From positions 1 to 18,068 of the forward strand of contig CBDUBH010000076.1 in the NCBI GenBank assembly GCA_965365345.1: DNA of 18,068 nt, given 5' to 3'. Positions within the stretch are counted from its first letter, which is position 1, and each line of letters opens with the position of its first letter. This stretch comes from CBDUBH01 sp965365345. Lineage in GTDB: Bacteria; Bacteroidota; Ignavibacteria; Ignavibacteriales; SURF-24. Made by a program: the position numbers and the translations under genes. The notes beneath the pieces are model-generated. The model searched no databases and had not been told where the DNA came from. It was given only the letters and a program-made list of their open reading frames with translations. Positions 1-8,190 of the stretch are shown here, piece by piece.

Positions 1-1
1 A

Positions 2-70
2 ATGATAGAAGTAGAAAGCAATAAATTGCGGATACTTAATTATGAACAGTTTAAAAAATCTTATGACTAA
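2..70 (+). CDS. C-terminal end of an unidentified protein (partial)
   Basis: One frame is open from the left edge to a TAA at 68-70 and reads as a charged 22-residue tail ending in KKSYD. An ATG opens this stretch, but no ribosome site can be seen because the window begins one base earlier. It is most likely the 3' end of a longer gene. It ends 17 bp before the next gene on the same strand, which fits one transcript. The piece is too short to assign a family. Confidence 0.4.
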   Translation: MIEVESNKLRILNYEQFKKSYD

Positions 71-87
71 AAAATTGCGGAATAATT

Positions 88-906
88 TTGAAAGTTGATC
101 TTCATATACATACAAATTGTTCTGACGGAATTTTTACTACGGAAGAAGTTTTGCAAAAATCAAAATCAGCAGGACTTTCCGTTATAAGCATTACCGATCA
201 TGATAATTTAAGCGCGATTGAACAGGCAAAATCAATAGGGGGAAAATCCGGAATTGAAGTTATTCCCGGAGTTGAAATCAGCACAGATATTGAAGATCGT
301 GAAGTTCATATTTTAGGATATTTCATTGATATTCACAATGATGAATTAACCAAGTATTTAAAATTTTTCCGGGAAGAAAGAGTTTATCGTGCAGAAAGAA
401 TGGTAAAAAACCTGAATTTACTTGGAATAAATATTTCGATGGATCAAGTTAAAAGATTTTCAAAAGCCGGCTCAGTTGGAAGACCTCACATTGCGCAGGC
501 ATTGGTAGAAAGTGGTTATGTAAACAGTTTTTACGAAGCGTTTGACAGATACATCGGGAATCACTGTCCGGCATTCGAAAGAAAAATTCACGTTTCTGCA
601 CAAAGCGCTTTAAAATTAATAAATGATGCCGGCGGAGTTTCTTTTATTGCGCATCCCGGAACGATCAGCGAATCGGTTTTAATGAATTTAATAAAATTGG
701 GTGTTGATGGAATTGAAGTTATTCATCCATCCCATTCACTTGCTCAGGTAAATTTTTATAAAAAAATTGCTAGTCAATATTATCTTTTAACTTCCGGCGG
801 TTCTGATTTCCACGGCGGAAAAAGAGAAGATGAAGAAAATCTCGGAAAATATTATATTTCTTTATCCGAATTTGAAAAAATTAGAAATAATGTTGCAAAA
901 AGATAA
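88..906 (+). CDS. PHP-domain metal-dependent phosphoesterase (RNase AM / TrpH-YciV-like)
   Basis: The 272-residue protein is a complete PHP domain, a TIM-barrel-like trinuclear-metal phosphoesterase. Visible motifs are HIH (H6, H8), TDHD (D37, H38, D39), E63 in PGVE, H74, GRPH (H134), AHPG (H189), H213/H216, and GSDFHGG near the end (D240, H242), in the order expected for PHP enzymes. Length and motifs match the TrpH/YciV group. Members include 3',5'-nucleoside bisphosphate phosphatases and RNase AM, a 5'-3' exonuclease that trims rRNA 5' ends. The substrate here is inferred, not shown. Translation appears to start at TTG 88, because no upstream ATG or GTG fits and the HIH motif must lie near the N terminus. 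No strong Shine-Dalgarno is visible. ribH follows after 17 bp and is probably co-transcribed. Confidence 0.85.
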   Translation: MKVDLHIHTNCSDGIFTTEEVLQKSKSAGLSVISITDHDNLSAIEQAKSIGGKSGIEVIPGVEISTDIEDREVHILGYFIDIHNDELTKYLKFFREERVYRAERMVKNLNLLGINISMDQVKRFSKAGSVGRPHIAQALVESGYVNSFYEAFDRYIGNHCPAFERKIHVSAQSALKLINDAGGVSFIAHPGTISESVLMNLIKLGVDGIEVIHPSHSLAQVNFYKKIASQYYLLTSGGSDFHGGKREDEENLGKYYISLSEFEKIRNNVAKR

Positions 907-923
907 AAATAATTGGAGAAATA

Positions 924-1388
924 ATGTATAATTTAATCGAAGGCAAATTATCTGCAAAAGATTTTAAATTTGCTATTGTAATAAGCAGATTTAATGATTT
1001 CATCAGCAACAAGCTTTTGGAAGGCGCATTGGATTGTTTGGAAAGACACAACGGAAATATTGATGAAATTGATGTTGTTAAGGTTCCGGGATCTTTTGAA
1101 ATTCCTACTGCTGCAGATAAATTGGCTGCATCAAAAAAATATGATGCGGTAATTTGCCTGGGAGCCGTTATCAGAGGAAATACCCCTCACTTTGATTATG
1201 TCGCTTCTGAAGTTAGCAAAGGAGTTGCGCAAACATCATTGAAATACGGTGTGCCGGTAATTTTCGGTGTGGTTACAACCGATTCAATTGAGCAGGCGAT
1301 CGAAAGAGCAGGCACAAAATCCGGAAATAAAGGCTGGGATGCTGCTTTAAGCGCAATTGAAATGGCAGATCTTTTCAGAAAAATTTAA
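924..1388 (+). CDS. ribH: 6,7-dimethyl-8-ribityllumazine synthase
   Basis: This is the cytoplasmic enzyme that condenses 5-amino-6-ribitylaminouracil with 3,4-dihydroxy-2-butanone 4-phosphate, the penultimate step of riboflavin synthesis. Its 154 residues match the usual size. Family signatures are SRFN (residues 21-24, aromatic contact to the pyrimidine), PGSFEIP (55-61), GAVIRGNTPHFDYV (80-93) with the proton-transfer histidine H89, and R128 with KSGNKGWDA (132-140) for phosphate binding. GGAG at 915-918 lies 5 nt before the ATG, a good ribosome site. No other riboflavin gene is present in the window, so ribH is separated from any rib operon here. A strong hairpin terminator follows. Confidence 0.97.
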   Translation: MYNLIEGKLSAKDFKFAIVISRFNDFISNKLLEGALDCLERHNGNIDEIDVVKVPGSFEIPTAADKLAASKKYDAVICLGAVIRGNTPHFDYVASEVSKGVAQTSLKYGVPVIFGVVTTDSIEQAIERAGTKSGNKGWDAALSAIEMADLFRKI

Positions 1389-1410
1389 TTTACGTAAAAT
1401 TAATTTTATG

Positions 1411-1436
1411 AAGCGGTAATTTTACCGCTTTTTTTT
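1411..1436 (+). terminator. Rho-independent terminator after ribH
   Basis: AAGCGGTAA (1411-1419) is exactly complementary to TTACCGCTT (1422-1430). Eight pairs with a four-base loop are realistic, and a run of T continues to 1436. It begins 23 bp after the ribH stop and should end the PHP-ribH transcript. Confidence 0.88.
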
Positions 1437-1447
1437 ATCTTTCATTC

Positions 1448-1455
1448 TATGTTTG
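1448..1455 (+). promoter_or_regulatory. Possible -7 box for the propeller gene
   Basis: TATGTTTG fits the Bacteroidota -7 consensus TAnnTTTG and lies just after the ribH terminator, about 100 bp before the next start codon. No clear -33 TTTG is found at the right distance, because that position falls in the terminator stem and T-run. The call is therefore weak. Confidence 0.25.
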
Positions 1456-1551
1456 AAAATCGTTTTTTGTTAAATTTATTAATCTCAAAAATTTTCAGGG
1501 AGAAAAATATTTCGGAAAATTCTACCGTTTACAAACCGATATGAGGCAAAA

Positions 1552-3810
1552 ATGTTCGCTAATTTAATGAAATCTTTTTTCGTTTTGTTTTTTATTTCAA
1601 ATATTATTTTCTCTCAAAAATTTGGTACATGGGAAAATTTTTCTGCCATGCGCGAAATAAGCGATATTCACGCGGATGAATCCGGAATTTGGAGCGCTAC
1701 AAAAGGCGGAATGTTTTATTACAATTTTTCAGATAGTTCATTTATACTTTTCAACAAATCAACTTTATCTAATATTGAATTCAGCGTTAATCAAGTTACG
1801 GCAATTACAATTGATAATTACGGAAAAGTTTGGGCAGGAAATCAAAACGGATTTATTTATGTTTTTGATCAGGCGAATAATAATTTCAGAAGAATCGGTG
1901 ATATTAATATTTCCGAAAAAACAAGAAAACAAATAACCGATTTTGAAGTTAAAGGCGATACAATTTTTGCTGCTACTGAATTCGGAGTTTCGCTAATCAA
2001 TACTCAAAACTTTTCTTTTTATGATAGTTATTTCAAACTAGGAAATCTCGCAACCGATGTTAAAGTTAACGATATTTTTTTTAACGGCGATCAACTTGTT
2101 TTAAGTACTGAAGCCGGAATTGTAATTCAAAAACCCGGCGCTGCAAATTTGAATAATCCGGATTCGTGGGCAACTTATACAATTATAAACGGATTACTTT
2201 CAAATAATGTTTTTAGAACAATAAATTTTCAGGATCAATTGATTGCATTTTCTGATTTGGGATTGCGAAAGTTTGAAAACGGATTATGGATTGAATTTAT
2301 TCCCGAGTTAAACAGAGTTCCCGTTTTTGATGCTTTAATTATTGATAATAAACTTTACATCTTAACCCAAAATCAAATTTATTCTTTTGAGAATAATGCA
2401 TTGAATTTAATTGCGGAAAATTACGGTTTAAAAAAATTGGCATTTACCAACGGCGGATTTTACGCTGCATCAAATCATTCTTTGATCGAGATAAATTCAG
2501 GAAGAGAAATTTCACCGAACGGACCAAAAGCAAATTTATTTGCTGATATGACAACAGATAACAACGGAACACTTTGGGTTGCTTCCGGTACTGATGTTTC
2601 AGGAGTAGGGTTTTACAAATTTGATGGATCAACCTGGCAAAATTTTGATCTTTCAACAAATCCTGAAATCAGATCAAATGCAATTTGGAGAGTTCACGCA
2701 GCGCCTGATAATACAATTTATTTCGGAAATTGGGGACAAGGTTTTATAAGAGTCAGAAATAATGAAATTACATCTTTCTCTGCCGAAAATACGGATATGG
2801 CAGGAATTTCAGGAGATACAAATTTTGTGGTTATTCACGGATTTGATACAGATTCAAAGGGAAATCTGTGGGCGTTGAATTATAATCCTTTCAATCGTGA
2901 ATATTTAGTAAAATTATCTTCTGATAGTGTATTTAGCTATTTTCAAGATCCTCTTTCTTTAACTGATCTTATTACACGTGAATTGGTAATTGATGGAAAC
3001 GATACAAAGTGGTTTACTACAAGCACGGTAAGTTCTGGTTCAACTTTGGGAACTTCGCTTTATTTTATGAACGAAACAAGACAAATATCATCAAGCGGCG
3101 CTGAAGGCTGGGGATTTTTAACTTTAAACGATCTGCGTGGCGGTTCTGATGTTCAAATTAATTCTATAAATTCACTAGTAATTGATAATAGAAATGAACT
3201 TTGGATCGGAACAGGAAACGGTGTAAGAATTATTACAAATCCTTTAAATCCAAAAAGCAGTGTTTCAACTACAAGGCCGCTTCCCGGACAAGTTGTAAAT
3301 CATATTGCTGTTGATCCACTTAATCAAAAATGGATTGCCACACGTGCTGGTGTATATTTGCTTTCATCTGACGGCACAAGAATTTTAGAACATTATAACG
3401 AATCAAATAGTCCGTTGCCCGATAATAATGTTAGAAGAATTGCTGTTGATCAAACTTCGGGAAAAGTTTATTTCGGAACAGATTTCGGATTATCAACGTT
3501 ACAAACTTTTTCTGTTCGACCAAATAGTTCTTTAGGTGAACTTTCGGTTTACCCAAATCCGATAAATTTAACAGATGGCATAAATCCGGATATTGTAATT
3601 GAAGGTTTGGTAAGAGATTCCGAAATCAAAATTATTTCAATTTCCGGAAAAGTGCTTAAAACTTTTACAACTCCAGGCGGCGGCTCAGCAACTTGGGATG
3701 GTAAAGATGAAAACGGCGAACAGGTTTCAAGCGGTATTTATTTAATTGTAGCTTATGATAAAGAAGGAAATAATGTAGGCGTAACAAAAGCTGCAGTTAT
3801 TCGTAAGTAA
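1552..3810 (+). CDS. PorZ-like secreted beta-propeller protein with T9SS-type C-terminus
   Basis: The 752-residue protein starts with a signal peptide (about residues 1-21, ending near FSQ). The body carries recurring propeller-blade motifs of the form 'xLWxGTxxGv': KVWAGNQNG, TLWVASGTD, NLWALNYNP, ELWIGTGNGV and QKWIATRAGV. These resemble the two-component-regulator (ligand-sensor) propeller. The last ~90 residues, from VYPNP to the end, form a FlgD/T9SS-type Ig-like domain (SWDGKDENG-like turn, SSGIYLI). This layout (signal peptide, two seven-bladed-type propellers, C-terminal domain, about 750-780 residues) matches PorZ, a surface part of the T9SS attachment machinery that handles anionic lipopolysaccharide. 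The PorZ role is inferred from architecture only. It could instead be a T9SS cargo propeller protein. GAGG at 1543-1546 lies 5 nt before the ATG. The ABC-F gene follows after 16 bp. Confidence 0.75.
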   Translation: MFANLMKSFFVLFFISNIIFSQKFGTWENFSAMREISDIHADESGIWSATKGGMFYYNFSDSSFILFNKSTLSNIEFSVNQVTAITIDNYGKVWAGNQNGFIYVFDQANNNFRRIGDINISEKTRKQITDFEVKGDTIFAATEFGVSLINTQNFSFYDSYFKLGNLATDVKVNDIFFNGDQLVLSTEAGIVIQKPGAANLNNPDSWATYTIINGLLSNNVFRTINFQDQLIAFSDLGLRKFENGLWIEFIPELNRVPVFDALIIDNKLYILTQNQIYSFENNALNLIAENYGLKKLAFTNGGFYAASNHSLIEINSGREISPNGPKANLFADMTTDNNGTLWVASGTDVSGVGFYKFDGSTWQNFDLSTNPEIRSNAIWRVHAAPDNTIYFGNWGQGFIRVRNNEITSFSAENTDMAGISGDTNFVVIHGFDTDSKGNLWALNYNPFNREYLVKLSSDSVFSYFQDPLSLTDLITRELVIDGNDTKWFTTSTVSSGSTLGTSLYFMNETRQISSSGAEGWGFLTLNDLRGGSDVQINSINSLVIDNRNELWIGTGNGVRIITNPLNPKSSVSTTRPLPGQVVNHIAVDPLNQKWIATRAGVYLLSSDGTRILEHYNESNSPLPDNNVRRIAVDQTSGKVYFGTDFGLSTLQTFSVRPNSSLGELSVYPNPINLTDGINPDIVIEGLVRDSEIKIISISGKVLKTFTTPGGGSATWDGKDENGEQVSSGIYLIVAYDKEGNNVGVTKAAVIRK

Positions 3811-3826
3811 GAGGATATTTTTTTAT

Positions 3827-5776
3827 ATGATAGATCTTATAAATGTTTCGGTTCAATTTTCCGGTGAGTATTTATTTAAGGAAGTAAATTTAAAGATAAA
3901 TTCCGGCGATAAAATTGCTTTGGTCGGTGCAAACGGTGCAGGCAAAACTACGCTTCTGAAAATTATTTACGGAATTCAACAGCCGGAATCAGGTAAAGTT
4001 TTCAAGCAGAAAAAAATTAAGATCGGCTATCTTCCGCAGGAAATTATTTCGCACTCAACAAAACCGCTATTTCAGGAAGTAAAATCTTCTCTTGTAGAAA
4101 TTAATGAACTTCATTTAGAAGAAATTTCGCTCACTGAAAAATTAAATTCACAAGATATTTCAGATGAAGAAAGAATTGAACTTGTGCATAAACTCGGCGA
4201 AGTTCATCACCGGCAGGAAGAAATAAATTATTACGGAATTGATAGTGAAATCGAAAAAGTATTGATCGGATTGGGATTTAAAGAATCAGATTTTAAAAAA
4301 AACTCAAGTGAATTTTCAGGCGGCTGGCAAATGAGAATTGCGCTTGCCACTTTGCTTTTATCAAATAACAATATGCTTTTACTTGATGAACCTACAAATC
4401 ATCTTGATCTTGATTCACTCGAATGGCTTATCGGATATCTTAAAAATTTCAAAGGTGCATTGCTGATAATTTCCCATGACAAACATTTTGTAAATTCAGT
4501 AACACAAAAAACTTTAGAAATTTACCTTAACAAAGTTTCTTTTTACAGCGGCACTTTAAATGAATTCTTGAAATTCAAAGAAGAGCGCGACGCACAACTT
4601 GAGGCACAATTTGTTCAACAGCAAAAGAAAATTAAAGATACGGAAAAGTTTATTGAAAGATTCAGGTATAAATCAACCAAAGCAAAACAAGTTCAAAGCA
4701 GAATCAAGCAGCTTGAAAAAATTGAACTGATCGAACTTCCCGATTCTGAAGGTAGTATTTATATAAGATTTCCGGATCCGCCGCAAAGCGGAGTTGTTCC
4801 AATGGAACTTAAAAATATTTCCAAATCCTACGGTTCTAATTTGGTACTTGATAATGTAGATTTCAAAATTAATCGTGGTGATAAAATTGCTTTTGTGGGC
4901 CCGAATGGTGCGGGTAAAACAACGCTTTCAAAGATCATTGCAGAAAAAATTAATTTTGATAAAGGCGAAAAAATAATCGGTCACAATGCAATAATTTCAT
5001 ATTACGCACAGGATGTAGCCGATAGTTTGAATCCTGAACAAGATATAATTTCCGCGGTTGATGAAGTTAGTGAAGATAAAACTTTAGGGCAGTTGCGAAC
5101 TTTACTCGGGTCATTTTTATTTACAGGTGATGATGTTTTCAAAAAGGTTCAGGTGCTTTCCGGCGGTGAAAAAAGCCGTGTTGCCCTTGCAAGAATTCTT
5201 CTTACAAAAGCAAATTTAATTGTGCTTGATGAACCTACAAATCATTTGGATTATTCATCAAAAAAAATTCTTCAGCAGGCGCTGATTGATTTTAGCGGTT
5301 CGCTTGTAATTGTTTCACACGACGTTGAATTTTTACAGCCGATCGTAAATTATGTTGCCGAAATCCGCGATAGAAAATTAAAATTATATTACGGAAATAT
5401 TGATTATTATCTTGAAAAACGTAATGAAGAATTAATTGCAGAAAAAGAAAACTTTATTGAAGCAAAACAAAATTCAACAGTTACAAGAAAAGATCAAAAA
5501 AGAGTTGAAGCGGAATTACGGCAAAAAAAATACGCGGCTACAAAAGAAATTGTAAAAGAAATTCAAAAATTAGAAAAAGAAATTGAAAAATTTGAATCGG
5601 CTAAAATTGATCTTGAGAATCAACTTGCCGATCCTAAAATTTATTCAAACGCAAATTTATCAAAAGAAAAAAATGCAGAATATCAATCAGTAAAAGATAA
5701 ACTTGACGATGTTTTTTTGCGCTGGGCAGAACTTACCGAAAAACTTGAAGAAATAGAACGTTCATTTGAAAATTAA
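3827..5776 (+). CDS. ABC-F family ATPase (ribosome-associated, Uup/YheS-like)
   Basis: Two ABC ATPase domains are fused without membrane segments, the mark of ABC-F proteins, which bind the ribosomal E site and remodel stalled or resistant ribosomes. Domain 1 has Walker A GANGAGKTT (34-42), signature FSGGWQMR (163-170) and LLLDEPTNHLDLDSLEW. Domain 2 has GPNGAGKTT (358-366), LSGGEKSR (444-451) and IVLDEPTNHLD. The linker at about 245-320 is charged and helical, as expected for the tRNA-facing arm. Residues about 535-649 are Lys/Glu-rich and predicted coiled coil, as in Uup. Both Walker B glutamates are present, so both sites look active. The length of 649 matches the Uup/YheS type. GAGG (3811-3814) precedes the ATG. 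Whether it is housekeeping or gives antibiotic protection cannot be told from sequence. Confidence 0.92.
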   Translation: MIDLINVSVQFSGEYLFKEVNLKINSGDKIALVGANGAGKTTLLKIIYGIQQPESGKVFKQKKIKIGYLPQEIISHSTKPLFQEVKSSLVEINELHLEEISLTEKLNSQDISDEERIELVHKLGEVHHRQEEINYYGIDSEIEKVLIGLGFKESDFKKNSSEFSGGWQMRIALATLLLSNNNMLLLDEPTNHLDLDSLEWLIGYLKNFKGALLIISHDKHFVNSVTQKTLEIYLNKVSFYSGTLNEFLKFKEERDAQLEAQFVQQQKKIKDTEKFIERFRYKSTKAKQVQSRIKQLEKIELIELPDSEGSIYIRFPDPPQSGVVPMELKNISKSYGSNLVLDNVDFKINRGDKIAFVGPNGAGKTTLSKIIAEKINFDKGEKIIGHNAIISYYAQDVADSLNPEQDIISAVDEVSEDKTLGQLRTLLGSFLFTGDDVFKKVQVLSGGEKSRVALARILLTKANLIVLDEPTNHLDYSSKKILQQALIDFSGSLVIVSHDVEFLQPIVNYVAEIRDRKLKLYYGNIDYYLEKRNEELIAEKENFIEAKQNSTVTRKDQKRVEAELRQKKYAATKEIVKEIQKLEKEIEKFESAKIDLENQLADPKIYSNANLSKEKNAEYQSVKDKLDDVFLRWAELTEKLEEIERSFEN

Positions 5777-5778
5777 TT

Positions 5779-6747
5779 TTAGCGTTCTAGCATTTCTTCA
5801 GCAAGTGCAATTCCCCCGAGTAAAGCTGCATCATCGCCTAATTTCGTTGAAATGATCTTAATATTTTTTGAAACTTCCTTTAAAGCAGCTTTTTCAAATG
5901 AAGCCTTTATTTTTGGCAGCATGAAATCTCCGACTGCTTCAACTACTCCGCCGCCAAAAACTATTGTATCTAAATTTAAAAGATTTGCAATGTTTGCGGT
6001 AACTTTTCCGATATGCTCACAAGCTTTTACAACTTCTTCTGAAACTACTTTGTCTTTTTTCTTAATTGATGCGGCAATTGATTTGCTTTTGATGGGTTTG
6101 TTTTTCGGGAGTATTTCTTGAATCAAACTTTTTTCGCCGGCTTTTAATCTGGCTTTTATATTTCTCACAATTGCAAGTCTTCCGGCTTCGGCTTCAAGGC
6201 ATCCTTTTTTTCCGCAGCCGCATTTTGCTCCGTTATCTTTTACAAGCGTGTGTCCAATTTCTCCGGCATAAAAATTTGAACCTCTGTAAATTTCACCGTT
6301 CAAAATCAATGCTCCGCCAATTCCGGTGCCAACGAAAACTACAAGAACATTTTTATTTTTTTCGCTCAGTTCAAATTTTTGAATTCCGAGTGCGGCAAGA
6401 TTAACATCATTTTCAATAAGTACCGGAAAATCAGTGAATTTTGAAAGTGCGGTTCTTATGTTATAATTATTGAATCCTAAATTTGGCGCCATTGCAATTT
6501 TTCCGGAAAAAGGATCAACCGCTCCCGGAACGCCCATTGCTACTGCTTCAATTTCATTTTTATTAACTTTGGATTCGGCAATAACTTTTTCAATCGCTCC
6601 GCCAATTGATTTTACAACAGCGTTTTTTCCTCTTTCGCTATCGGTGGCAACTTTTTCGCGGGCTCCAATTTTTGCATTAGCATCAATCAAAGCGGCTAAA
6701 ATTTTTGTTCCGCCCAAATCAACGCTTACAACATATTTCTTTTTCAA
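5779..6747 (-). CDS. ROK-family sugar kinase (glucokinase-like)
   Basis: This 322-residue cytoplasmic kinase of the ROK family probably phosphorylates glucose or an amino sugar with ATP. Seen in sequence: the N-terminal phosphate loop VDLGGTK (9-15), GVPGAVDP (72-79), the catalytic aspartate in END (D114), VGTGIGGA (139-146), and the ROK zinc site made of H166 in GEIGH plus CGCGKKGC (C176, C178, C183), followed by E185. A second ATP-lobe motif VFGGGVVE lies near the C terminus. There is no helix-turn-helix domain, so it is an enzyme and not a ROK repressor. The TTG start is supported by GGAG six bases upstream and by the glycine loop lying at the N terminus. Its stop is 2 bp from the ABC-F stop. 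The exact sugar is not determinable. Confidence 0.9.
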   Translation of the reverse strand: MKKKYVVSVDLGGTKILAALIDANAKIGAREKVATDSERGKNAVVKSIGGAIEKVIAESKVNKNEIEAVAMGVPGAVDPFSGKIAMAPNLGFNNYNIRTALSKFTDFPVLIENDVNLAALGIQKFELSEKNKNVLVVFVGTGIGGALILNGEIYRGSNFYAGEIGHTLVKDNGAKCGCGKKGCLEAEAGRLAIVRNIKARLKAGEKSLIQEILPKNKPIKSKSIAASIKKKDKVVSEEVVKACEHIGKVTANIANLLNLDTIVFGGGVVEAVGDFMLPKIKASFEKAALKEVSKNIKIISTKLGDDAALLGGIALAEEMLER

Positions 6748-6832
6748 ACCTTACTCCAAAATTTTGTATTACTTTTAAAATAGAAATAAATAAATGATTG
6801 GCAAGATTCGGATTGAACAAAATCCTAAAAAA

Positions 6833-7222
6833 TCAATTAATTTCCACCAAAGCACTGGCAATTGTTTCTTTACGCGGGTTCAAAAGAAAAACCCTGTAAA
6901 CGCCTTTTTCAGTAAATTCAATATCAGGAAAAAAAATGTAAGTAGTGCCTTTTTCAACATCAAAAATGTATTCTCTTACGTAAGTAAAAGCAGTATCGGC
7001 AGGATTATATTTGTTCAATTGCAAATTGACGCTTGTAGAATCAAATCCGTTATTTAATTTTGCCATAACCGTAATTTTGCCTGCCTGAAATTTGTCGGAA
7101 CAACCGACTTCGCCCTGATCGTATCTTTCGCAAAAATAGATAAGATCACAACTTTGTGCATTAACCGATGTGTTAAAACTTGCAATAAAAAGAATAAATA
7201 AAATTCCGACAAGTTTTTTCAT
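6833..7222 (-). CDS. Small secreted or periplasmic protein of unknown function
   Basis: Starting at the ATG at 7222-7220, the 129-residue product has a clear signal peptide (MKKLVGILF followed by a hydrophobic stretch, with likely cleavage after VNA before QSC). The mature part of about 105 residues is compact and mostly beta-strand in appearance. Three cysteines occur early (SCD, FCE, GCSD), so disulphide formation is possible. If QSC were processed differently the first cysteine could suggest a lipoprotein, but the AQ/SC context fits signal peptidase I better. An in-frame TTG at 7249 would add nine residues, but AGGAGG sits just before the inner ATG, so the inner start is chosen. I do not recognise the family. 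The ROK gene lies 85 bp downstream on the same strand. Confidence 0.75.
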   Translation of the reverse strand: MKKLVGILFILFIASFNTSVNAQSCDLIYFCERYDQGEVGCSDKFQAGKITVMAKLNNGFDSTSVNLQLNKYNPADTAFTYVREYIFDVEKGTTYIFFPDIEFTEKGVYRVFLLNPRKETIASALVEIN

Positions 7223-7242
7223 AATCCTCCTCAAGGTGGATT
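7223..7242 (-). promoter_or_regulatory. Hairpin that covers the Shine-Dalgarno site
   Basis: On the minus strand the 20 bases directly before the ATG can fold as AATCC-A-CC, loop TTGA, GG-A-GGATT. That is seven pairs interrupted by one A/A mismatch. The 3' arm contains the AGGAGG ribosome site of the small secreted protein, so folding would hide it. This is a sequence-level observation, and regulation is inferred. Confidence 0.4.
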
Positions 7243-7270
7243 GTTTCAAAACTAATTATGTTTATATTTG
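7241..7270 (+). promoter_or_regulatory. Likely promoter for rsmA-mgtE
   Basis: TTG at 7241-7243, a 19-bp spacer and TATATTTG at 7263-7270 match the Bacteroidota housekeeping pattern (TTTG about 19 bp from TAnnTTTG). It would place the transcript start about 100 bp before rsmA. It also overlaps the 5' leader of the divergent secreted-protein gene. Confidence 0.45.
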
Positions 7271-7377
7271 GAATAAAAGATAAGCAAGTTTAATTATTAA
7301 AGCAAAAATCTTTTCGATTTTTAGCATTTTTAATTTTTATAATCTTCACAATCGCAAAATATTTCCATTGAAAGCAT

Positions 7378-8190
7378 ATGAATAAAATAAAGCCGTTAAA
7401 AAAATTCGGACAAAATTATTTGACCGATCAAAATGTTCTTAAAAAAATTGCCGATGAAATTTCTCCTGAATTAAATGATATTGTAATTGAAATTGGTCCA
7501 GGATTAGGAAATTTAACCCGTCACCTTTACGGAAGATCAAATAAAATGTATGCTTTTGAAATTGATACTCGAGTAATTGAAAATCTGCAAACAGAATTTC
7601 CGGAATTGATTTTAGTGAATATGGATTTTTTGAAAGCTGATCTTACTGAAATTTACAATTCCGAAAAAAATAAATTGCGCGTAATCGGGAATGTTCCTTA
7701 TAATATAACTTCGCCGATTTTGTTTAAACTTTTTGAAAGTAATACAATCGTTAAAGATGCAGTTTTTTTGGTTCAATATGAAGTTGCAAAAAGAATGACA
7801 TCACAAAAAGGCACAAAAGATTGGGGAATTTTGTCTGTACTGTTAAATTATTTCGGAGAAACGAAATTCTGTTTTAAGGTTTCACCGAATGTTTTTTATC
7901 CAAGACCAAATGTTGATTCAGCAGTGGTCCATATTAATTTTGATGATTCAAAAAATGATCCTGAGTTCAATAAATTATTTATTAAAATTGTAAAAGCTGC
8001 TTTCGGTAACAGAAGAAAAACTTTAAAGAATTCCTTAAATAATAGTATATTTAAAGAATTGGATTTTTCAGGTTGTGGAATTGATCTTTCTCTGCGGGCA
8101 GAACAACTTGATATAGAAGATTTTATTCGTTTAACCGAATATTTGGAAGGCGGTGCCTATGGCAGAAGAAAACAAAAAGATAATAGTTAG
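7378..8190 (+). CDS. rsmA: 16S rRNA (A1518/A1519) dimethyltransferase
   Basis: RsmA/KsgA uses S-adenosylmethionine to dimethylate two adjacent adenines in helix 45 of 16S rRNA late in small-subunit assembly. Diagnostic features are FGQNYL (residues 10-15), motif I IEIGPGLGNLT (37-47), the acidic motif II EID (61-63), the catalytic motif IV NVPYNI (105-110), and the PRPNVDSAVV-type loop (FYPRPNVDSAVVHI). The 270-residue length is normal. The ATG lies next to the conserved N-terminal motif. Only a weak ribosome site precedes it. The last 32 bp overlap mgtE in another frame, so the final residues (GRRKQKDNS) are constrained by that overlap. Confidence 0.97.
   Translation: MNKIKPLKKFGQNYLTDQNVLKKIADEISPELNDIVIEIGPGLGNLTRHLYGRSNKMYAFEIDTRVIENLQTEFPELILVNMDFLKADLTEIYNSEKNKLRVIGNVPYNITSPILFKLFESNTIVKDAVFLVQYEVAKRMTSQKGTKDWGILSVLLNYFGETKFCFKVSPNVFYPRPNVDSAVVHINFDDSKNDPEFNKLFIKIVKAAFGNRRKTLKNSLNNSIFKELDFSGCGIDLSLRAEQLDIEDFIRLTEYLEGGAYGRRKQKDNS

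Noticed and set aside
23..81. AAATTGCGGA found twice (23-32 and 72-81) before the PHP gene
   Set aside because: A single 10-bp direct repeat in AT-rich DNA, with one copy in coding sequence. It is probably chance.
1676..1936. Open frame inside the propeller gene
   Set aside because: It is a shifted reading of a gene with a clear signal peptide and domain structure, and it has no family motif of its own.
5852..6778. Three plus-strand open frames opposite the ROK kinase
   Set aside because: They are antisense shadows of a gene with full ROK motifs. Their products are low-complexity and lack recognisable domains.
6794..7057. Plus-strand open frame opposite the small secreted protein
   Set aside because: The minus-strand gene has a signal peptide and AGGAGG. 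The plus frame has neither a ribosome site nor a recognisable domain.
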